Positions 59,455 to 64,000 of a stretch of DNA of 64,000 nt are shown here, piece after piece; positions within the stretch are counted from its first letter, which is position 1, and every line of letters begins with the position of its first letter. The position numbers were made by a program, and so were the translations under genes. This DNA comes from an uncultured Sutterella sp. (GTDB lineage Bacteria > Pseudomonadota > Gammaproteobacteria > Burkholderiales > Burkholderiaceae_F). The stretch is taken from positions 62,001 through 126,000 of the forward strand of contig UQUR01000002.1 of assembly GCA_900544345.1 (NCBI GenBank), in the 5' to 3' direction. Under the pieces are notes generated by a model that worked only from the letters and a program-made list of their open reading frames with translations, ran no database searches and had not been told where the DNA came from.

Positions 59455-59843
59455 AAAATAAGCCAAACCTATTGAAAATTAAGTTATTTTAAACAATTTC
59501 CTAAAATAGCTCTCGCAAACTTGCTGTCACTCTAAGCAATTTGACTACATATTAGGCAATGTGCGATGCGTATCTCTTCATTTGCTCTCATTTTGGCTTA
59601 ATTCCTCTAATTTTCTATTTGAAAAAATCAACCGTCCAAATGGTCGAATACATCAGGACTACCATAAACCCGTGATCAAAAAGTCATCAAAAATTGGAAA
59701 ATTAAACGAAATTACTAGACTTTTAGTGAAAAAAGCATGAAAATGCTGTTTAAATAATACTTTGACAAGCCTGATTCCCAAGAAAGAATCTTTCTTAAAA
59801 GACAATGCGTCAGGTTTCCCCCTATTTTTAAGAGGTCTGTGAA
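59455..59843. other. Divergent intergenic region mpl / accB
   Basis: About 390 AT-rich bases without a gene. It includes a small hairpin AGCAT-GAAA-ATGCT (59734-59747), a TTGACA at 59762-59767, and the structured accB leader (59770-59814). No obvious -10 could be paired with the TTGACA at normal spacing. Confidence 0.5.
59770..59814 (+). promoter_or_regulatory. Structured leader or operator upstream of accB
   Basis: An odd-centred palindrome AAGAAAGAATCTTTCTT (59780-59796) is nested inside CCTGA (59770-59774) and TCAGG (59810-59814). It ends 29 bases before the accB start. It could be an RNA hairpin in the leader or a protein-binding palindrome. Confidence 0.45.
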
Positions 59844-60296
59844 ATGGATTTACGTAAACTGAAAACGTTGATCGACTTGGTTGCCGAAAGCGGTATTTCT
59901 GAATTGGAAGTGACAGAAGAAAACGATAAGGTCCGTATTGTTAACAAAGTACAAACCGTTGCTGTGGCAGCTCCCGCTGTTACAGCTGCTCCTGTCGTCG
60001 CTGCAGCCCCGGCTACTCCGGCCGCTGCTGCCCCCGCTCCTGCTGAAGAACCCGTCGTACAAGGCAAGACCGTAACCTCTCCTATGGTAGGAACCTTCTA
60101 TCGTGCTCCGAATCCCGGTGCTGAGCCTTTTGTGAAAGTGGGCGATCACGTCGAGGCCGGTCAAACTCTTGGCATCATCGAAGCAATGAAGCTTTTAAAC
60201 GAAATTGAAGCAGAAACCTCCGGCACAGTGAAAGAAATCTGTGTTGAAAATGCTCAGCCTGTCGAATTCGGTCAACCCCTCTTTATCATCGGCTAA
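59844..60296 (+). CDS. accB: Biotin carboxyl carrier protein of acetyl-CoA carboxylase
   Basis: A 150-residue BCCP. The N-terminal helix (MDLRKLKTLIDLVAESGISE) is followed by an Ala/Pro-rich linker (about 38-72) and the biotinyl domain, with the target lysine in IIEAMKLLNEIEAE. It carries carboxybiotin between AccC and the carboxyltransferase for malonyl-CoA synthesis. accC starts five bases after its stop. The AccA/AccD subunits are elsewhere. Confidence 0.97.
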   Translation: MDLRKLKTLIDLVAESGISELEVTEENDKVRIVNKVQTVAVAAPAVTAAPVVAAAPATPAAAAPAPAEEPVVQGKTVTSPMVGTFYRAPNPGAEPFVKVGDHVEAGQTLGIIEAMKLLNEIEAETSGTVKEICVENAQPVEFGQPLFIIG

Positions 60297-60301
60297 AGAA
60301 T

Positions 60302-61678
60302 ATGTTCGGAAAAATCTTGATCGCAAACCGCGGTGAGATCGCTCTGCGTATTCAAAGAGCTTGCCGTGAAATGAACATCAAGACGGTCGTCGTTCACTCT
60401 ACGGCCGACGTTGATGCTAAATATGTCCGTTTGGCTGATGAGTCAGTCTGCATCGGACCTGCTCCGTCAGTAGACAGCTACCTCAATATTCCTGCCATTA
60501 TTAGCGCAGCTGAGGTCACTGACGCCGAAGCCATTCACCCCGGTTACGGCTTCTTGTCTGAAAATGCCGATTTCGCCGAACGTGTCGAGCGCTCCGGTTT
60601 TGCTTTTATCGGTCCGCGTCCTGACTCGATTCGTATCATGGGCGATAAGGTCTCTGCTAAAAAAGCCATGATTGAGGCTGGTGTTCCTGTTGTTCCTGGC
60701 TCTGACGGTGCGCTGCCTGATGATCCAGACGAAATCATTCAAATCGCTCGTAAAATCGGCTATCCCGTCATTATTAAAGCCAGTGGCGGTGGCGGCGGAC
60801 GCGGTATGCGTGTTGTGCGCACGGAAGCTGCGTTAATTAATGCCGTTTCCATGACCCGTCAAGAGGCTCAGGCCGCTTTTGGTAATCCCACGGTTTACAT
60901 GGAAAAGTTCCTCGAGAACCCTCGCCATATTGAAATCCAGGTGTTGGCTGATAACTTCCACAATGCCATTTATCTGGGCGAACGTGACTGCTCTATGCAA
61001 CGGCGCAACCAAAAGGTGCTCGAAGAAGCCCCGGCTCCCGGCATTCCCCGTAAGCTTGTGGAAAAAGTCGGTGAACGCTGTGTAGAAGCTTGCAAACGAA
61101 TCGGCTATCGCGGTGCTGGCACGTTTGAGTTTCTCTATGAAAACGACCAGTTCTATTTCATTGAAATGAACACTCGTATTCAGGTCGAACACCCTGTTAC
61201 GGAACTTATCACAGGTGTGGACTTGGTGCGTGAGCAAATTCGCATTGCTTACGGGGAAAGACTCAACTACAAACAACGCGATATTGAAATTCGCGGCCAT
61301 GCCATTGAATGCCGTATTAACGCTGAAGATCCCTTCACATTCGTGCCAAGCCCTGGCCGAGTTACAGCCTGGCATACTCCCGGAGGTCCCGGTATCCGAT
61401 TCGACAGCCATGTCTACTCCGGTTACTACGTTCCGCCTTACTACGATTCGATGATCGGCAAGCTCATTGCGTACGGCAATGATCGTGAAACCGCCATTGC
61501 TCGCATGAAAATTGCGTTGTCTGAAATGGTTGTCACTGGCATCAAGACTAATTTGCCGCTACATCGCGAACTGATGATGGACGAAAAATTCCGTCAAGGT
61601 GGCGCAAGCATTCATTATTTGGAAGAGCGCTTGAAGGATCTTCAAAAACAACGCACGACTCACGAGGATAGCCTCTAA
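60302..61678 (+). CDS. accC: Acetyl-CoA carboxylase biotin carboxylase subunit
   Basis: A 458-residue ATP-grasp enzyme that carboxylates biotin on AccB using bicarbonate. Starts MFGKILIANRGEIALRIQRA; glycine-rich ATP lid KASGGGGGRGMRVV; QRRNQKVLEEAPAPG; catalytic FIEMNTRIQVEHPVTE; C-terminal LPLHRELMMDEKFRQGGASI. The length fits the single-domain bacterial subunit. It is co-transcribed with accB and, one base later, prmA. Confidence 0.98.
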   Translation: MFGKILIANRGEIALRIQRACREMNIKTVVVHSTADVDAKYVRLADESVCIGPAPSVDSYLNIPAIISAAEVTDAEAIHPGYGFLSENADFAERVERSGFAFIGPRPDSIRIMGDKVSAKKAMIEAGVPVVPGSDGALPDDPDEIIQIARKIGYPVIIKASGGGGGRGMRVVRTEAALINAVSMTRQEAQAAFGNPTVYMEKFLENPRHIEIQVLADNFHNAIYLGERDCSMQRRNQKVLEEAPAPGIPRKLVEKVGERCVEACKRIGYRGAGTFEFLYENDQFYFIEMNTRIQVEHPVTELITGVDLVREQIRIAYGERLNYKQRDIEIRGHAIECRINAEDPFTFVPSPGRVTAWHTPGGPGIRFDSHVYSGYYVPPYYDSMIGKLIAYGNDRETAIARMKIALSEMVVTGIKTNLPLHRELMMDEKFRQGGASIHYLEERLKDLQKQRTTHEDSL

Positions 61679-61679
61679 G

Positions 61680-62579
61680 ATGCGCGAAATTACTTTGTTG
61701 GTTAATGATCGGGCTGCCGAAGTATTAGGTGACGCTTTGATGGATGCGGGAGCTTTATCCGTATCAATTGAAGACGCCGATGCGGATACGCCCGACGAAC
61801 AACCCCTTTATGGCGAACCGGGCCTGGAACCCACAAAACTTGCGTGGAAAAATTCCTACCTCAAGGTACTCGTCAACGACGACTTTGACTTTGACCTTGA
61901 CATGGCTATTGCAGTTAAAGGATTGGGAATTGAAGAGCCGAAACTTGTCAAAGACGAACAAGTTGAAGATGCCGATTGGGTCAGAATCACCCAAGCACAG
62001 TTCCAGCCGGTGCGAGTCTCGGATCGACTCTGGATTGTTCCGACTTGGCATGAACCGCCTGCAGGAGACACTGCTATCAATATCCGTCTAGACCCAGGTG
62101 TTGCATTCGGTACGGGTAGCCACCCGACAACACACCTTTGCCTGCAGTGGCTTGACGGCAATGTAAAAGAAGGTCAAACCGTTCTGGATTATGGCTGTGG
62201 TACTGGCATTCTTGCTATCGCGGCCAAGAAAGTCGGAGCTGGAAGCGTTTTGGGTACCGATATTGATCCTCAGGCGGTAGAAGCTGCCATTGATAATGCA
62301 AAAGCCAATGATGCTCCGGCTACCTTTGTTCTACCAAAGGATATGCCTGAAGGTACATTCGATATAGTTGTAGCTAACATCCTTTCAAATCCGCTGAAAT
62401 TATTGGCTCCTGCTCTACTTGCTCGCGTAAAACCTCAAGGCCACCTTGTTCTATCAGGTGTTCTTGCTCGTCAGGCGCAAGAGGTCATTGATGTTTATAA
62501 AGAGAACGATCCTTCCGTCAAGCTTTCTGTGTGGAAAGAAAGCGAAGGATGGGTCTGTATCGCTGGCAGAAAAAATTAG
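61680..62579 (+). CDS. prmA: Ribosomal protein L11 methyltransferase
   Basis: A 299-residue SAM-dependent enzyme that trimethylates lysines of ribosomal protein L11. The N-terminal substrate domain (1-60, MREITLLVNDRAAEVL) is followed by the Rossmann domain: LDPGVAFGTGSHPTT, VLDYGCGTGILAIAAKK, GTDIDPQAVEAA and IVVANILSNPL. It starts one base after accC, as in many betaproteobacteria. A long terminator stem closes the acc operon. Confidence 0.96.
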   Translation: MREITLLVNDRAAEVLGDALMDAGALSVSIEDADADTPDEQPLYGEPGLEPTKLAWKNSYLKVLVNDDFDFDLDMAIAVKGLGIEEPKLVKDEQVEDADWVRITQAQFQPVRVSDRLWIVPTWHEPPAGDTAINIRLDPGVAFGTGSHPTTHLCLQWLDGNVKEGQTVLDYGCGTGILAIAAKKVGAGSVLGTDIDPQAVEAAIDNAKANDAPATFVLPKDMPEGTFDIVVANILSNPLKLLAPALLARVKPQGHLVLSGVLARQAQEVIDVYKENDPSVKLSVWKESEGWVCIAGRKN

Positions 62580-62595
62580 TTTTTGATTGAAAAAA

Positions 62596-62645
62596 GGATA
62601 CTGACTTTCGGTCCCTTAGACCAAAATCGGTATCCTCTTTTTTTG
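62596..62645 (+). terminator. Terminator of the accB-accC-prmA operon
   Basis: GGATACTGA pairs with TCGGTATCC (one G-T pair), then a C/A mismatch and TTT/AAA extend the stem; seven T bases follow. Confidence 0.85.
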
Positions 62646-62742
62646 TGCATCACTAGTTTTTGACCTCATCTATGTAACACAAGTTTCACGTTTTCATTAT
62701 GATGGATGGTCATGATTGCTTAGCAAGAAAAAATAATTGATT

Positions 62743-63723
62743 ATGACCGTATACATTACCCGTTGCCCCGCCTGCCAACAGGCCTTTAAGCTGACAGAAA
62801 ATGTGTTGCAAGCCAAAAGTGGCCAAGTGCGTTGCGGATTTTGCCAAAATGTGTTCAATGCTCGAGAACACCTCTACAAATCTATTAATCTCGAAGAGAG
62901 CTTAAACCGCATTGAACGGGAAGCTGAGGTAGAACAGCGTGGCATCGCTAGCATGAAGTCGCTTGCTGATCAATTAAAAGGCTTTGATTCGGTTGATGAT
63001 AACCAAGGCTTGGTGGGCATTAGAAGTGAAGTTCGCAATGGGCCTCAACGCCTTGACATTATCAATGGCGGCTCCAATATCCAAGTAATTTCCCACCCAG
63101 CTGCTGCGCCTGATAGCAACCACGCTAATGATGCAATCAATGACGACGATGAAGATGAGGATAATGAAGATCAAACCCCTGCGCGCTCTTCAAAAACCAT
63201 TCTTTGGACCATTGTAGCTGTGATTGCCGTTTTGGCTCTTGCGGTAAAGTTATTAGCTGCCAACCAAAATGCTGTTTTAAATAAAATCCCCCAAGCCGAA
63301 CCGCTGTTTGAGCTAATCTGCGGGAAAATATCCTGTGAGCCTCGCCAAACAATTACCCCTCTTGATGCGCCTGTGAAGGATACTCTTCAAAATAACACTG
63401 GTGAAGCTCCTGACAATGGCACTAATACTTCAGCACTTACCATTTTGTCTCATAAACTACAAAATGTTGAGGGCAATCGCTACGCCATTTCCGTTGAGAT
63501 TAAGAACAATACTACCGTTACTCAAGCCTTTCCGATTCTCACCGTAGTTTTGAAGGGAGAAAAGGAGGATATTATTACACGCCGCCGCATCACTCCATCT
63601 GAATACCTAGCGGATCCAAAACAAAGCATTGCTCCGAGCGCCACTCAAACTGTTTCAATTGCATTTGATATGGCCGACGGCGACCCATCAACCTTAGCTG
63701 TTGAAATTGATCCTATTCTTTAA
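62743..63723 (+). CDS. MJ0042-type zinc-ribbon / DUF3426 membrane protein
   Basis: A 326-residue membrane-anchored protein. The N-terminal zinc ribbon reads CPACQ, then CGFCQNVF about 23 residues on. A glutamate-rich middle and a very acidic linker (DDDEDEDNEDQ, about residues 132-142) lead to one transmembrane helix (near 155-173, TILWTIVAVIAVLALAVKLL), and a periplasmic beta-rich domain of DUF3426 type follows (FPILTVVLKGEKED, RRRITPSEYLADP). It has no known role. ATG 62743 is chosen over a TTG at 62737. Position between prmA and a PfkB kinase is conserved in Burkholderiales. Confidence 0.88.
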   Translation: MTVYITRCPACQQAFKLTENVLQAKSGQVRCGFCQNVFNAREHLYKSINLEESLNRIEREAEVEQRGIASMKSLADQLKGFDSVDDNQGLVGIRSEVRNGPQRLDIINGGSNIQVISHPAAAPDSNHANDAINDDDEDEDNEDQTPARSSKTILWTIVAVIAVLALAVKLLAANQNAVLNKIPQAEPLFELICGKISCEPRQTITPLDAPVKDTLQNNTGEAPDNGTNTSALTILSHKLQNVEGNRYAISVEIKNNTTVTQAFPILTVVLKGEKEDIITRRRITPSEYLADPKQSIAPSATQTVSIAFDMADGDPSTLAVEIDPIL

Positions 63724-63731
63724 CTTCTGAA

Positions 63732-64000
63732 ATGAGTATTTTTATCTCCGGTTCTGTCGCCTATGACACCATATTGAATTTTGACGGTAAATTTGCCAAT
63801 CATTTGTTGCAAGACGGACTGGAAAGAATCAACCTCACCTTTCAGACACCCTGCATGGCGAAAAACTATGGCGGTTGTGCCGCCAATATTGCCTACAGCC
63901 TAAAAGTCTGTGGAGGAGAACCTCTTATCGTGACAACTGTAGGCAAAGATGCCGCAGATTATCTAGAACATTTAAAAGCGCTGGGTATTCGAACAGACGC
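63732..64000 (+). CDS. PfkB-family carbohydrate/adenosine kinase, 5' end only
   Basis: The gene runs off the right edge after about 89 codons. The visible part, MSIFISGSVAYDTILNFDG, then KNYGGCAANIAYSLKVCGGE and LIVTTVGKDA, is the N-terminal substrate-binding half of a PfkB sugar/nucleoside kinase of the adenosine-kinase-like group common after the zinc-ribbon gene in betaproteobacteria. The ATP site is outside the window, so the substrate is open. It starts eight bases after the preceding stop and is probably co-transcribed. Confidence 0.85.
   Translation, partial: MSIFISGSVAYDTILNFDGKFANHLLQDGLERINLTFQTPCMAKNYGGCAANIAYSLKVCGGEPLIVTTVGKDAADYLEHLKALGIRTD

Overview
The window looks like a chromosomal segment of a gut-type betaproteobacterium, most likely Burkholderiales near Sutterellaceae (Sutterella/Parasutterella). 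This is an inference from gene content: a Bug-family tricarboxylate receptor, the accB-accC-prmA-zinc-ribbon-PfkB gene order, menaquinone genes, a DcuC transporter, a HydG maturase, moderate GC, and many short intergenic terminators. No rRNA, tRNA or CRISPR was seen.

Layout. 1-5.3 kb: 5' end of ettA, a kinase-like gene, a small unknown, two universal-stress genes flanking tcdA, and an MFS transporter. 5.3-10.5 kb: a ppk-ppx polyphosphate operon, an Hsp20 chaperone and an orphan XRE regulator. 10.7-15.5 kb: a tight five-gene run (response regulator, unusual membrane protein, Bug receptor, menB, menE). 15.5-28.8 kb: envelope and housekeeping genes (BepA-like protease, ferredoxin-NADP reductase type flavoprotein, glnE, yhdP, nitrilase, acyltransferase, divergent CdsA). 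28.9-31.5 kb: an autotransporter whose signal peptide is cut off from its ATG by a C7 tract, so it appears phase-variable and OFF here. 31.6-44.1 kb: accessory metabolism (AAA/DUF4143 ATPase, orphan hydG, a dcuC-M20-marR operon divergent from an EamA exporter with a perfect palindrome between them, bioA-bioD, a second M20 hydrolase with a purine-type permease). 44.1-47.2 kb: tkt-gapA. 47.5-49.3 kb: an IS200/IS605 element with frameshifted tnpA and intact tnpB, inserted after TTAC and interrupting a reading frame that continues on its far side. 49.7-59.5 kb: rsmE, mgtE, a nicotinamidase, a C69 peptidase, and an mpl-yqiA-marC-RNB operon. 59.8-64 kb: accB-accC-prmA, a DUF3426-type zinc-ribbon protein and the 5' end of a PfkB kinase.

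How it fits together. The content suits an anaerobic, asaccharolytic host-associated cell: menaquinone synthesis, C4-dicarboxylate exchange, amidohydrolase/peptide scavenging, biotin completion feeding BCCP, and polyphosphate storage. The most interesting items are the C7 phase switch on the autotransporter, the orphan HydG with a perfect Crp-type site upstream, the menaquinone operon headed by a regulator and a membrane protein without recognisable kinase motifs, and the cleanly reconstructable IS608-like insertion.
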